Shown here piece by piece: positions 34,729 to 43,499 of a DNA stretch of 64,000 bases. The notes beneath the pieces were generated by a model. It did no database searches. It had not been told where the DNA came from and saw nothing but the letters and a program-made list of their open reading frames with translations. The stretch is from the NCBI RefSeq assembly GCF_000972385.1, contig NZ_JXTE01000015.1, positions 1 through 64,000 on the forward strand, written 5' to 3'. Position 1 is the first letter of the stretch, and each line of letters begins with the position of its first letter. The translations under genes and the position numbers were made by a program. The stretch comes from Streptomyces sp. WM6386 (GTDB taxonomy: Bacteria; Actinomycetota; Actinomycetes; Streptomycetales; Streptomycetaceae).

Positions 34729-35465
34729 CATGACGACACAGTCGCCTTCGAGACGAAGGTGGCCATGGCCAAGGCGATGGTCCGCCGGGCCATCGCCGAC
34801 CGGATCCCGTTCGGATGGGTGACGGCGGACGCCGCCTACGGCTACAGCAAGGGCTGGCGGTTCGAGCTGGAACAGGCGGACATCTTCCACGTCATGGCCA
34901 CCACCCGGCACGACACGGTCGTCACCCGCTGGGCCATCGACCACCCCGTCCACGATCTGTTTCCCGGCCTGCCCCGGCAGAAGTGGAAGCGTCGTACCTG
35001 CGGCGCGGGCTCCCACGGCCGGCGGATCTTCGACTGGTCCCGCGTCGAAGTGCGGCCCTGGCACCGCGAGGACCGCCGGCACTGGGTTCTTGCCCGCCGC
35101 GGCGTCAGCAGGCCCGAGGAGATCTCCTACTACATCGCCTACTGTCCCGCCGACACGACGCTGGACGAGTTGATCCGTATCGCGGGCAGCCGCTGGGCAG
35201 TTGAGGAATGCTTCCAGACCGCGAAACAGGAGTGCGGCCTGGACGACTATCAGGTCCGCCGCTACTCCGGCTGGCACCGCCACATGACCTTGGCCATGGC
35301 CGCCCATGCCTGCCTGACCGTCCTGCGGGCCCGGCAGTTGGACACAGAGAAAGCAGAAACGGATCCTCCCAGCTCATCCATCTCAGCCTCGCGGAAATCC
35401 GGCGCCTGATCCACCGCCTCACCGACCGCCGGCCAAGCACGGCTGCGCCGACGTCCGGTAAGCCG
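34729..35465 (+). pseudogene. IS701-family transposase remnant
   Basis: A transposase C-terminal half is readable from about 'DDTVAFETKVAMAKAMVRRA' through 'VTADAAYGYSKGWR', 'SYYIAYCPADTTLDELI' and 'RWAVEECFQTAKQECGLDDY' (the catalytic-Glu region). The N-terminal half is missing. After 'LRARQLDTEKAETD' a frame change near 35355-35375 displaces the expected 'LIHLSLAEIRRLIHRL', which is found in the next frame. It is a dead fragment that stops against the ISAs1 remnant. Confidence 0.82.
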
Positions 35466-35469
35466 GATA

Positions 35470-36072
35470 CAGAGACTCGTTGGTCTTCTCACCGACGTCC
35501 ATCTGCGCGAGGACCAGGCCGTCGGCGTGGTCGCAGGCGGCCAGGAGGTGGATCCTCCGTCCGCCTGCTCTGGCCGCACCCCGCAGCGACTTCCCGTCGA
35601 CGGCCAGCCCCCGCGGCCCGTCGCTTCGGCCTTGCCGGTCCGCGAGCCAGGCACCGACCGCGCGGTCCAGGACGTCTGCGTCAACTTTCGCCAGCAGCCT
35701 GACGGCGGCGGCCGTTGATTCCGCAGGCCAGGAGCGTTCCGGGAAGAGTGGGTCGACGCGGGTGCCGAGCCGCTCGAGGAGTTCCGCCGGGGCGTCGGCC
35801 ACCCATTCACTCACGGCCAGCAGCGACCTCGCACCGGCCAGGACCGCGCAGGCGGTCAGGGCCAGCACCGTGAGGAGTGGATGCCGCACTCCTCGGGGGT
35901 CACGCGGGTCGGGGACCTGCGCAAGGCGTTCCAGCAGGTCAGGAACCTCCCGGGGAGCGGCTCTCGGATGGGGACCGAGTTGGTCAAAGACAGGAGGGGC
36001 CAGAGATGATGCGTCGGCAGGCACGGACTTCCCAGGATCACAGAGCGTAGAGAACTCCGTGATCACGGGCAT
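35470..36072 (-). pseudogene. ISAs1-family transposase remnant
   Basis: The reverse frame from 36072 gives an ISAs1 N-terminus ('[20 protein letters not shown]', '[19 protein letters not shown]', '[12 protein letters not shown]', '[19 protein letters not shown]'). It is cut off after 'GEKTNE' near 35477, so the C-terminal catalytic half is lost. The cut lies against the broken end of the oppositely oriented IS701 remnant. Confidence 0.82.
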
Positions 36073-36415
36073 CCGTGCCTGATTTGCGTCGGACCCCGGC
36101 CAACCTGATCAACCGTCAGGAAACGTACGTCAGCCGACTACGCCGAAGCCCTGCGGCACCGCCCAGCGCCGGACCGTAAAGCCGGCACCGAACCCTCGGC
36201 CGCCACACCGGTGGCCGAGCACTCCCGCCTTGAGCCACAACTCCCGGAGGCACCGACCGACGGCACGACCGTTTCTGCCGACCGCACGACGGAGGTCAAC
36301 GACAGACAGGGTTGGGAGGACGAGGCCGACCTGCCAGGGTCACCGACCTCTCAGCGTCACGCCATCGACCATGGCGCCACGTCCGCGTATCCGTGTGGCG
36401 GACAAGGGAAAGATG
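36073..36415. other. Intergenic, no supported gene
   Basis: 343 bases between the ISAs1 remnant and the TerD gene end. No convincing frame, terminal repeat or strong hairpin was noticed. Confidence 0.5.
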
Positions 36416-36946
36416 TCACTGCCGGATGCCTCCCATCTCCGCGGCGAAGAGCACCGGATCACTGTCGAACCCTCGCACCATCTCGCGGAACCCCCATGCT
36501 CCGGCCGCGTCTCTGCTGAACTCGGCGACCGTCGCGGCCGTGGACTGGGCGACGCCAGCGAAGTCGTCGGCCAGCAGCTGTAGGTAGCCCTCGACGACGA
36601 GCACCCCGGCACCCGTTATGTCACCGAACGTGCGACGGCCTCCGTCCTGGTGGATGGCCACCCCGACCACCACCCGCCCGTAGGCGGACGACATCCGGTC
36701 GAACTCCAGCATCATCGCCTCGACGAACCCGAACCCCATACCGGTCTCGCTGTGCCGGCCCATGTTGATGGTGCCGTCCGGCGAGCGGCTGTCGTAGTGA
36801 ACGACATACACCGGCCGACCGTACGGATCGTCCGCCGAGTAGGTAGCGGCGACGATGTCGAGATGCCGAGGCGGTTCCCCGTGCGCACTCGGGTCCCACC
36901 TGAGCTTCACTTCGACCTTGCCCAGTCCCTCTCCGACACCGCTCAC
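36416..36946 (-). CDS. TerD-family stress protein
   Basis: A 176-residue product with the TerD pattern 'GKVEVKLRWDPS', 'LDIVAATYSADDPYG', then acidic 'YDSRSPDGTINMGRHSETG' and 'DRMSSAYGRVVVGVAIHQDG'. TerD proteins bind calcium and belong to tellurite and general stress systems. The GTG start follows GGGGAG with good spacing. It stands alone, without other ter genes, so it is probably a stress-linked stand-alone copy. Confidence 0.78.
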   Translation of the reverse strand: MSGVGEGLGKVEVKLRWDPSAHGEPPRHLDIVAATYSADDPYGRPVYVVHYDSRSPDGTINMGRHSETGMGFGFVEAMMLEFDRMSSAYGRVVVGVAIHQDGGRRTFGDITGAGVLVVEGYLQLLADDFAGVAQSTAATVAEFSRDAAGAWGFREMVRGFDSDPVLFAAEMGGIRQ

Positions 36947-37138
36947 TTGCTGCTCCCCGTCAGGCCCGTCGCGGGACGCCCCCGCATCGTCAAGTATGTG
37001 CGCTGACCAGGCTTTTGATGCTTCCTTAGCTCACGTCATCCACCAACTCTCACCACCCGTCGTGCGGGACTTTCCCGGTCATCCCGCTGGTAACCGCTGG
37101 TGTGGCAGCAGACCCGGATGGCGATCTTTGGTCTTGTA

Positions 37139-37166
37139 TTGACGCGATCCATACGGCATCTTTACT
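37139..37166 (+). promoter_or_regulatory. Possible promoter for the SulP fragment
   Basis: TTGACG (37139-37144) and TTTACT (37161-37166) are 16 bases apart, a housekeeping-like -35/-10 pair. Transcription would begin near 37173, exactly where leader-motif copy 1 begins. Confidence 0.4.
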
Positions 37167-37172
37167 CGCGGA

Positions 37173-37193
37173 GTGTCGGGAAGCCTGGTCGGC
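37173..37193 (+). promoter_or_regulatory. Repeated leader motif, copy 1 (before SulP fragment)
   Basis: GTCGGGAAGCCTGGTCGGC with a GT prefix, 55 bases before the SulP-like start codon. It differs from the consensus GCCGGGAAGCCTGGTCGGC at one base. See copies at 37829, 38045 and 44510. Confidence 0.6.
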
Positions 37194-37247
37194 AGCTCGG
37201 TCCGTCATGGGCCGAGGTCAAGATGACGTCGACCAAAGCGGGAGCCG

Positions 37248-37526
37248 ATGTTCGAGCGCGTCATCGAAGAGATTCTCTCCGGCCTGACTGTCGCGATCGT
37301 CGCGTTGCCGCTGGCGATCGCCTTCGGCATCACCGCGACCGGAACTTCAGCGGGCGCGCTCGTCGGACTGTACGATGCGATCTTCGCCAGGTTCTTCGCA
37401 GCATTGTTCGGCGGTACGCCCAGCCAAGTGACCGGCCCCACAGGCCCCATCACCGTCGTCGCCACCGGTGTCATCGCCACGTACGGACTCGAGGGCGCGT
37501 TCCTCGCGTTCATCATCGCGCCATGA
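37248..37526 (+). pseudogene. SulP-type anion transporter, N-terminal fragment
   Basis: A 92-codon frame beginning MFERVIEEIL and reading 'GLTVAIVALPLAIAFGI', 'GTPSQVTGPTGPITVV' and 'ATGVIATYGLEGAFLAFI', the first membrane helices of a SulP sulfate/bicarbonate-type transporter. The family needs about 500 residues, so over 80% is missing. Homology ends at about 37520, precisely where an oppositely oriented STAS fragment also ends. Confidence 0.75.
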
Positions 37527-37798
37527 AGAACATCGCCGCGCCGTCGCTGCTGAGGTAGGTCACCTCACTCAAGTCGATCTCAAGCCGGATGTGTCCCGCG
37601 CAGGAGCTCTTCGAGGGCTTTGCCCATCCGGACCGCGTTCCGGGCGGTGACCTCCCCTGCAAGGTGGACGACCACTCGGTCAGGGGTGGACTCGGCTCTG
37701 AACGGGCGGCCGTGGAACGGATGCAGCAGACGACTTCCCATACCGCGCAACCGGTGATGCCCTCGGTGCTGCCGTGCCGGGGAAAGGTCGTCTGGCAT
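37521..37798 (-). pseudogene. STAS-domain anti-sigma antagonist fragment, frameshifted
   Basis: The reverse strand from the ATG at 37798 reads 'FRAESTPDRVVVHLAGEVTA' and 'ALEELLRGTH', then stops. The continuation 'HIRLEIDLSEVTYLSSDGAA' is in another frame, showing a frameshift near 37595. The sequence stops after 'MFFMA' at about 37520, so the C-terminal helix is lost. It shares its broken end with the SulP fragment. Confidence 0.68.
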
Positions 37799-37828
37799 CC
37801 GGGGCTCCAGGGCAGCGGCCGGCCAACT

Positions 37829-37851
37829 GCCGACCAGGCTTCCCGGCGCAC
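37829..37851 (-). promoter_or_regulatory. Repeated leader motif, copy 2 (before STAS fragment)
   Basis: Read on the reverse strand it contains GCCGGGAAGCCTGGTCGGC, identical to the core of copies 3 and 4, 30 bases before the STAS fragment's ATG. TACGCT nine bases upstream on that strand could be its -10. Confidence 0.6.
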
Positions 37852-38044
37852 CTGAGGAAAGCGTAGGCGCAGGTCACCCTGGCTGCCGCCGGAGGCGGCC
37901 GAGGGTTACTCCGAACGGGAGCCATGGGCCCGAACTTCTGGCTCCGCCGCCATGGCTGCCGGAATCAGGCAATGTCACACCGTTCATTGTGCCTATTAGT
38001 GATCTGTCAAAAATGCGTCAAGGGCAGGTAGGGTTCGCCTCGGT

Positions 38045-38067
38045 GTGCCGGGAAGCCTGGTCGGCGA
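38045..38067 (+). promoter_or_regulatory. Repeated leader motif, copy 3 (before CPA1 antiporter)
   Basis: GTG followed by CCGGGAAGCCTGGTCGGCGA, 39 bases before the antiporter ATG. All 23 bases match copy 4 at 44510-44532. A TAGGGT hexamer ends 10 bases upstream. An unstructured spacer and the ribosome site follow. Confidence 0.65.
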
Positions 38068-38106
38068 GCAGGGGATAAATCTCTCTTCCGATCGGGGGTG
38101 TCCGTC

Positions 38107-39348
38107 ATGGTTCTCGTGGCGGTTTTCGGTGTCGCACTGCTGGTGGCGGTGCTGTTGTCGGGGCTGGCGGCACGGACGGTGCTCTCCACCTCGTTCCTCT
38201 TCCTGGTCGGCGGAGCCCTGGTCAGCGATGGGTTCCTCGGATGGATCCACATCACGCCGGACAGCGAGATCGTGTCCGTGACGGCCGATCTGGCTCTTTT
38301 CGCGGTGCTGTTCACCGACGGCATGCATGTCTCGCTGCCCAAGCTGCGGGCCAACTGGAGGAACCCTGCGCGTGCTCTCGGTCTGGGCATGCCGCTGGCG
38401 TTCGTCTTCATGGCGCTGATCACGCACTACCTCGTGGGCCTGGACTGGACGACCTCGTTCCTGGTCGGCGCCGTACTGGCCCCGACCGACCCGGTGTTCG
38501 CCTCCGCGATCGTCGGACGCAGGGAAGTCCCGGCCAAGCTGAGGCAGTTGTTGAACGTGGAGAGCGGCATCAACGACGGGCTCGCCCTGCCGGTCGTCCT
38601 CATCCTGATCGCGGCCGCGGGTCCGACGGCCGACAGCGCGGAGGCGTCGCTGGGGAAGATCGCACTGGAACTGCTGCTCGGCCTGGTCTTCGGTGTCGCA
38701 CTGCCGCTGCTGGTCAGCGTCCTCGTACGCTTTCGCCTCCTGGGCGCCGAGCCGAAACTTCAGCCTCTCCTGCCACTGGCGACCGGCATCATCCTGTACG
38801 CGGTGTGCCACCTCACCCACGCCAACCCGTACCTGGCGGCGTTCTCGGCGGGCGCGGCGCTGGTGCACGTGTCCCCGGAGGCGAAGGAGTCCTTCGAGCC
38901 GCTGGGCGAGGCGCTGGCGGAGCTCGCGAAGTTCGCGGCGCTGCTGGTGTTCGGCGCGTTGCTGACGCCGCAGCTGTTCGGTGACCTGTCGTTCGGCGGC
39001 TATGTGGCGGTGGTCCTGGCGATCGTCCTGATCCGGCCGGCGTCGCTGCTGCTCTCGCTGATCGGTACGAGCCTCTCCCGCAAGGAGAAGCTGGTGGCGG
39101 CATGGTTCGGCCCGAAGGGCTTCGCATCCGTGGTCTACGGGCTGCTGGTGCTGCAGTCCGGCATCCCGCAGGCGGAGGAGGCGTTCACGCTGATTGCGGT
39201 GTGCATCGCGTTCTCGATCATCGCGCACAGCTCGACGGACGTACCGATCGCTCGCGCGTTCGATGTCGACGACCTGGCCGGAATCCCGTCCGGGCGCGAG
39301 GACACCGACGCACACGCCAAGGGGGCCCGGGCCGATGCGCGCACGTGA
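38107..39348 (+). CDS. CPA1-type Na+(K+)/H+ antiporter
   Basis: A 413-residue membrane protein with about 11-12 hydrophobic segments. The ion-binding regions 'GAVLAPTDPVFASAIV' and 'NVESGINDGLALPVVLILI' are characteristic of NhaP-like exchangers. It exchanges Na+ or K+ for H+ at the cytoplasmic membrane. The ATG is eight bases after a G-rich ribosome site; an in-frame GTG three codons earlier abuts that site. The 3' end overlaps the CBS gene by 14 bases, suggesting that the CBS protein gates it. Confidence 0.85.
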   Translation: MVLVAVFGVALLVAVLLSGLAARTVLSTSFLFLVGGALVSDGFLGWIHITPDSEIVSVTADLALFAVLFTDGMHVSLPKLRANWRNPARALGLGMPLAFVFMALITHYLVGLDWTTSFLVGAVLAPTDPVFASAIVGRREVPAKLRQLLNVESGINDGLALPVVLILIAAAGPTADSAEASLGKIALELLLGLVFGVALPLLVSVLVRFRLLGAEPKLQPLLPLATGIILYAVCHLTHANPYLAAFSAGAALVHVSPEAKESFEPLGEALAELAKFAALLVFGALLTPQLFGDLSFGGYVAVVLAIVLIRPASLLLSLIGTSLSRKEKLVAAWFGPKGFASVVYGLLVLQSGIPQAEEAFTLIAVCIAFSIIAHSSTDVPIARAFDVDDLAGIPSGREDTDAHAKGARADART

Positions 39349-39772
39349 TCTGGCCAGCCCCTACCCCACCGTGTCCGCCGATGGCGACGCGCTCGACGCG
39401 GCCCGCCTGCTCGTACCGGAACAGTTGCCCGCGCTGCTGGTCGTCGACCGGGACGGCTGCCCGTACGCAGCCGTCCCGGCCGCCCGCGTGATCAGCGCCC
39501 TGCTGCCCCGGTACATGCGGGAAGGGCCGGTCCTCGCCGCCGACGTCGACGATCGCTTCGAGGAGGAGGCCAGGGAGGCGATGACGGGACGGTCGGTGGC
39601 CGAGTGGCTGCCGCGCGGCCGTGTCACACCCCCGGTCGTGGGCCCGGACGCTGTGCCTTCGCAGATCGCCGTGCTGATGGTCCGCAAGGACATCCCCCTC
39701 GTCGCGGTCGTCGAGCGCAACGGCGACAAAGCCACGTTGATCGGCGCGGTCACCGCGGCCGCCCTTATGTAG
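39335..39772 (+). CDS. CBS-domain pair protein (copy 1)
   Basis: A 145-residue soluble protein of two CBS motifs ('DLASPYPTVSADGDALDAARLL' region and 'PPVVGPDAVPSQIAVLMVRKD'). CBS pairs usually bind adenosine nucleotides and act as energy or ionic-strength sensors. The start lies inside the end of the antiporter gene and its stop is 17 bases before the permease gene, so it is the middle gene of a three-gene operon. It resembles the CBS protein at 61739-62215 ('ARDLA', 'DAARL', 'LPALLVVD'/'LPGLLVLD'). Confidence 0.82.
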   Translation: MRARDLASPYPTVSADGDALDAARLLVPEQLPALLVVDRDGCPYAAVPAARVISALLPRYMREGPVLAADVDDRFEEEAREAMTGRSVAEWLPRGRVTPPVVGPDAVPSQIAVLMVRKDIPLVAVVERNGDKATLIGAVTAAALM

Positions 39773-39789
39773 TACTTCATCGGAGGATC

Positions 39790-41088
39790 GTGAACGACTG
39801 GCACAGCTGGGCGGCAGTCGTCGTCTTCGTCGGCGCCTACGCCCTGATCATCAGCGAGAAGATCCACCGCGTCGCCGTGGCGCTCGGCGGCGCGGCCCTG
39901 ATGCTGGCGATCGGTGCGACCGACGACAAGTCGGCCTTCTACTCCGAGCATGCGGGCGTCGACTGGAACGTCATTTTCCTGCTCATGGGCATGATGATGA
40001 TCGTCGGCGTGCTGAAGAAGACCGGCATGTTCGAGTACCTGGCGATCTGGTCCGTGAAGCGCGCACGGGCCAAACCCTTCCGGGTCATGGCCATGCTCGT
40101 CGTCATCACGGCGGTCGCTTCGGCACTGTTGGACAACGTGACCACGGTGCTCCTCATCGCACCCGTGACGCTGCTGGTGTGCGAGCGCCTGGCACTGCCT
40201 GCCGCCCCTTTCCTCATCGCCGAGGTGTTCGCCTCGAACATCGGCGGCACCGCGACCCTGGTCGGTGACCCGCCCAACATCATCATCGCCAGCCGCGCCG
40301 GCCTCACGTTCAACGACTTCCTGGTCCACCTCGCCCCGATCTCGGCGATCCTGGTCATCGTCTTCGTCCTGATGTGCCGCGTGATGTTCCGCAAGACCTT
40401 CATCTACGACGAGGACCGCGCCGCCGAGATCATGGCGCTGGAGGAACGCGAGGCCATCCGCGATCCCCGGCTCCTCGTTCAGGGCCTGATCGTGCTCGCG
40501 CTGGTCGTAGCGGGCTTCGTCCTGCATCCGGTGCTGCACTACGAGCCGAGCGTCGTCGCCCTCCTCGGCGCCGGACTGCTCATCGCCATCTCGTCCGCGG
40601 ACACCGGTGACGTGCTGAAGGAGGTGGAGTGGCCCACGCTGGCCTTCTTCGCCGGGCTCTTCATCATGATCGGCGGCCTGATCGAGACCGGCGTGATCGG
40701 CGAGGTGTCCAAGTCCCTGGCCGACGCGATCGGTGACAACGAACTCGGCGGCTCCATCACCCTGCTGAGCGCCTCCGCCGTCCTCTCCGGCATCGTTGAC
40801 AACATCCCGTACGTCGCCACGATGGCCCCCATCACCAGCGACCTCGTCCAGAACATGGGCGGCAGCGGCGACCACGTCATGTGGTGGGCCCTCGCCCTCG
40901 GCGCCGACCTGGGCGGTAACGCCACCGCGATCGGCGCCAGCGCCAACGTCGTCGTCCTCGGGATCGCCGAACGCAACCGCCAGCCCATCTCCTTCTGGCA
41001 GTTCACCAAGTACGGGCTGGTCGTCACCTTCGTCACCGTGGCCATCGCCCTCGGCTATGTGTGGCTGCGCTACTTCGCGCTCGCCTAA
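39790..41088 (+). CDS. ArsB/NhaD-type ion transporter permease
   Basis: A 432-residue membrane protein of the ion-transporter superfamily. The hallmark 'GGTATLVGDPPNIIIASRAG' and the second-half 'SGIVDNIPYVATMAPI' with 'LGGNATAIGASANVV' give the two inverted substrate loops of ArsB/NhaD/SLC13 proteins. It probably moves Na+/H+ or an anion. GGAGG precedes the GTG at 39790. It is third in the antiporter-CBS-permease operon; no arsenic genes are near, so a Na+/H+ role is favoured. Confidence 0.82.
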   Translation: MNDWHSWAAVVVFVGAYALIISEKIHRVAVALGGAALMLAIGATDDKSAFYSEHAGVDWNVIFLLMGMMMIVGVLKKTGMFEYLAIWSVKRARAKPFRVMAMLVVITAVASALLDNVTTVLLIAPVTLLVCERLALPAAPFLIAEVFASNIGGTATLVGDPPNIIIASRAGLTFNDFLVHLAPISAILVIVFVLMCRVMFRKTFIYDEDRAAEIMALEEREAIRDPRLLVQGLIVLALVVAGFVLHPVLHYEPSVVALLGAGLLIAISSADTGDVLKEVEWPTLAFFAGLFIMIGGLIETGVIGEVSKSLADAIGDNELGGSITLLSASAVLSGIVDNIPYVATMAPITSDLVQNMGGSGDHVMWWALALGADLGGNATAIGASANVVVLGIAERNRQPISFWQFTKYGLVVTFVTVAIALGYVWLRYFALA

Positions 41089-41281
41089 TGAGTGTCTGAC
41101 CTGTCGTCTGCCGAACCCGTCACGGGAAGGGCCGCCCGAACCGGAAGGAGGTATGCGCATGGACGCATCGCAGATGCGGTTTCTGTCGTCGCCATGCTGG
41201 TGATCCGAACCGCGCTGGTGGAGATCCCGCCGCCCGGGAAGCGCACGCCGGCAGTGGTGCTTCCTTGCCCGCCCCCGGCCG

Positions 41282-41455
41282 ATGACTGCCGGAGCTACCG
41301 TGGCTGTGCTTCTCTCCGTCGTCGGCTGGCGGGCAGCCGGGGGCGCCGCCGTCGCGTGGGCGGTGCTGGCCGGTGCACTCGTCGCCCACATCGTCCACCT
41401 GCCCACCACGCCTGCAGCGGGAAGGACGGGGGACCAGAACGGCGAACGTCATTGA
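41282..41455 (+). CDS. Possible small membrane protein (57 aa)
   Basis: A short frame MTAGATVAVLLSVVG with two hydrophobic stretches ('VAVLLSVVGW', 'AVAWAVLAGALVAHIV') and a polar tail. No ribosome site is visible and no family is known. It is listed because the composition fits a membrane peptide and it fills an otherwise empty gap. Confidence 0.3.
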   Translation: MTAGATVAVLLSVVGWRAAGGAAVAWAVLAGALVAHIVHLPTTPAAGRTGDQNGERH

Positions 41456-41566
41456 AGCTGCGGGCAGCGACTGGGCACACGCCCCCGCCAAACCCTCACC
41501 TCACCGGCTGTACACATATTCTCCACATCTTCGTCCTGAAGATGAGGCGCCGAGACCCCGGGAGAG

Positions 41567-41917
41567 GTGGTCCGGGTGGGTCCGTCCGTGTGGTGGGACG
41601 ACCTTGCCACTCGCCCCGCGAGAGCAGCTACCGAGATCGTCCTGCTCGATCATGACGACCACCTCATCGGGCGGCTACGCTTCCGCGCCTGCCCGGCGTG
41701 CCGTACCGGGCGAATCCTGGACATCTGGGTCTGCGACGCCTGGCAGCACCAGGGGCTGGGACGCGAGCTCCTCCAGGACTTCTCCGGCTGGGTAAAATTG
41801 TTGAAAAGGTACGAAGTGGTCGCTTGGGGTGCATTGCACGAGTATGCCTCCGCTCGTTCGGCCGGGTTTCCTTTCCCAGGGGTATCGCGGCTGTCCGCTA
41901 TCGGGGTCCAATGGTGA
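41567..41917 (+). CDS. GNAT-like acetyltransferase, short or decayed
   Basis: A 116-residue product with the acetyl-CoA loop 'WQHQGLGRELLQ' preceded by 'ILDIWVCDA', the core of a GNAT fold. It is shorter than a full GNAT domain (about 150), and the C-terminal part 'EYASARSAGFPFPGVSRL' only loosely fits. It may be a compact member or a truncated relic. Confidence 0.5.
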   Translation: MVRVGPSVWWDDLATRPARAATEIVLLDHDDHLIGRLRFRACPACRTGRILDIWVCDAWQHQGLGRELLQDFSGWVKLLKRYEVVAWGALHEYASARSAGFPFPGVSRLSAIGVQW

Positions 41918-41960
41918 GAGTCAAGCCCTTCGCACCCGCGCCGGTCAGACGAGGCATGCA

Positions 41961-42392
41961 ATGGATCCATGGCTGATCTGGTTGATCGTCGCAGCCGTGC
42001 TGGCTGTGGCGGAGATCTTCACCCTTACCGCTGCGCTCGGATTGCTGAGTGCGGCCGCGTTGGTCACGGCGGGTTTCGCCGCCGTCGGGCTGCCGCTGCC
42101 CTTGCAGTTCCTGGCGTTCACCATCGTCGCCACAGTCACCGTGGTGTTCGTGCGCCCGGTCGCGCTGCGCCACGTGCTCCAGCCCCAGGTGGAGCGATTC
42201 GGGGTGGACGCACTGGTCGGCCGGGCTGCCTACGTCACCTCGGAGGTGACGGGCCTGGGTGGCCGGGTCCGTATCGACGGCGAGGAATGGACGGCCCGCG
42301 CCTATGACGAGACGCTGGTGATTCCTCCTGGAAAGACCGTCGACGTCATGGAGATCAGCGGCGCCACCGCGATCGTCTACCCCCGGGACTGA
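41961..42392 (+). CDS. NfeD-family membrane protein
   Basis: A 143-residue protein with two or three N-terminal hydrophobic segments ('LIWLIVAAVLAVAEIFTL', 'LPLPLQFLAFTIVATVTVVF') and a C-terminal OB fold ('LVGRAAYVTSEVTGLGGRVR', 'EWTARAYDE', 'VDVMEISGATAIV'). GAGG precedes the ATG. NfeD proteins pair with stomatin/slipin proteins, and the slipin gene starts 4 bases after this stop. Confidence 0.85.
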   Translation: MDPWLIWLIVAAVLAVAEIFTLTAALGLLSAAALVTAGFAAVGLPLPLQFLAFTIVATVTVVFVRPVALRHVLQPQVERFGVDALVGRAAYVTSEVTGLGGRVRIDGEEWTARAYDETLVIPPGKTVDVMEISGATAIVYPRD

Positions 42393-42396
42393 AACC

Positions 42397-43446
42397 ATGG
42401 AAACCTCCGCGTTCCTCATCGCCGGCCTGATCGTCGCGCTGATCGCGGTTTTCACCGTGGTGCGGGCGGTCCGTATCGTGCCCCAGGCACGCGCTCGTAA
42501 TGTCGAGCGACTCGGCCGCTACCACCGGACCCTGAATCCCGGCCTCAGCCTGGTCATCCCGTACATCGACCGCGTTCATCCGGTGATCGACCTGCGGGAA
42601 CAGGTCGTCTCCTTCAAACCGCAGCCGGTCATCACCGAGGACAATCTGGTCGTCGAGATCGACACCGTCCTGTACTTCCAGGTCACCGACCCACGAGCGG
42701 CTTTCTACGAGATCGCCGATTTCCTCCAGGCGGTCGAGCAGCTCACCGTCACCACCTTGCGCAACGTCGTGGGATCCATGGACCTGGAAAAGACCCTCAC
42801 CTCACGGGACACCATCAACAGCCAGCTCCGTGGCGTGCTGGACGAGGCCACCGGCAAGTGGGGGCTGAGGGTCAACCGGGTGGAGATCAAGGCCATCGAC
42901 CCTCCACAGACCATCAAGGACGCGATGCAGAAGCAGATGCGGGCCGAGCGGGACAAGCGGGCCGCGGTTCTCGGGGCCGAGGGGCAACGCCAAGCGCAGA
43001 TTCTCACCGCCGAGGGCGACAAGCAGGCCGCTGTCCTGCGCGCGGAGGGCAACCGTACCGCCGCGATCCTCACGGCCGAGGGCCAGTCCCGGGCCATCGA
43101 CGAGGTCTTCCAGGCCGTGCACCGCAACGACCCCGACCCCAAGCTGCTCGCCTACCAGTACCTCCAGACGCTGCCCCAACTCGCGCAGGGCTCGGGCAAC
43201 AACTTCTGGGTGATCCCCAGCGAGATCACCTCCGCACTCCAGGGCGTGTCCCGCGCCTTCACCGAGGTACTGCCCCAGTCGCCGGCCACCCGCGAGAAAC
43301 CGCCGTCGGACGACAGCGCCGCCCAAGCCGCCGAAGACACGGCGCAGGCTGCGGAAGCCGCCGCCGCGGCCCTCGCCGACGCCGCCAAGGCCGATCGCGC
43401 CAGCCCCGACGCCCTCCCGTCCCATGTCCCCGCTGACGGCGGGTGA
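42397..43446 (+). CDS. SPFH/Band-7 slipin (stomatin-like) protein
   Basis: A 349-residue membrane-anchored SPFH protein. It has an N-terminal membrane helix (about residues 5-25), an SPFH domain to about 190 ('RLGRYHRTLNPGLSLVIPYI', 'LREQVVSFKPQPVITEDNL') and a helical repeat ('AEGQRQAQILTAEG', 'AEGNRTAAILTAEG') for oligomerisation. The last 60 residues are Ala/Pro-rich and flexible. It works with the NfeD partner encoded just upstream, probably organising membrane microdomains. A hairpin follows the stop. Confidence 0.88.
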   Translation: METSAFLIAGLIVALIAVFTVVRAVRIVPQARARNVERLGRYHRTLNPGLSLVIPYIDRVHPVIDLREQVVSFKPQPVITEDNLVVEIDTVLYFQVTDPRAAFYEIADFLQAVEQLTVTTLRNVVGSMDLEKTLTSRDTINSQLRGVLDEATGKWGLRVNRVEIKAIDPPQTIKDAMQKQMRAERDKRAAVLGAEGQRQAQILTAEGDKQAAVLRAEGNRTAAILTAEGQSRAIDEVFQAVHRNDPDPKLLAYQYLQTLPQLAQGSGNNFWVIPSEITSALQGVSRAFTEVLPQSPATREKPPSDDSAAQAAEDTAQAAEAAAAALADAAKADRASPDALPSHVPADGG

Positions 43447-43461
43447 CAACGGCCGGACATG

Positions 43462-43490
43462 ACGGGCCGCGGTGGGAGACCACGGCCCGT
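43462..43490 (+). terminator. Hairpin terminator after the slipin gene
   Basis: ACGGGCCG (43462-43469) pairs with CGGCCCGT (43483-43490), with two more pairs inside, 15 bases after the slipin stop. Confidence 0.55.
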
Positions 43491-43499
43491 GCGCAGGCG

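Noticed and set aside
37996..39315. Long reverse frame opposite the CPA1 antiporter gene
   Set aside because: Arg/Gln/Glu-rich antisense translation with no motif; the forward frame is a clear multi-TM antiporter.
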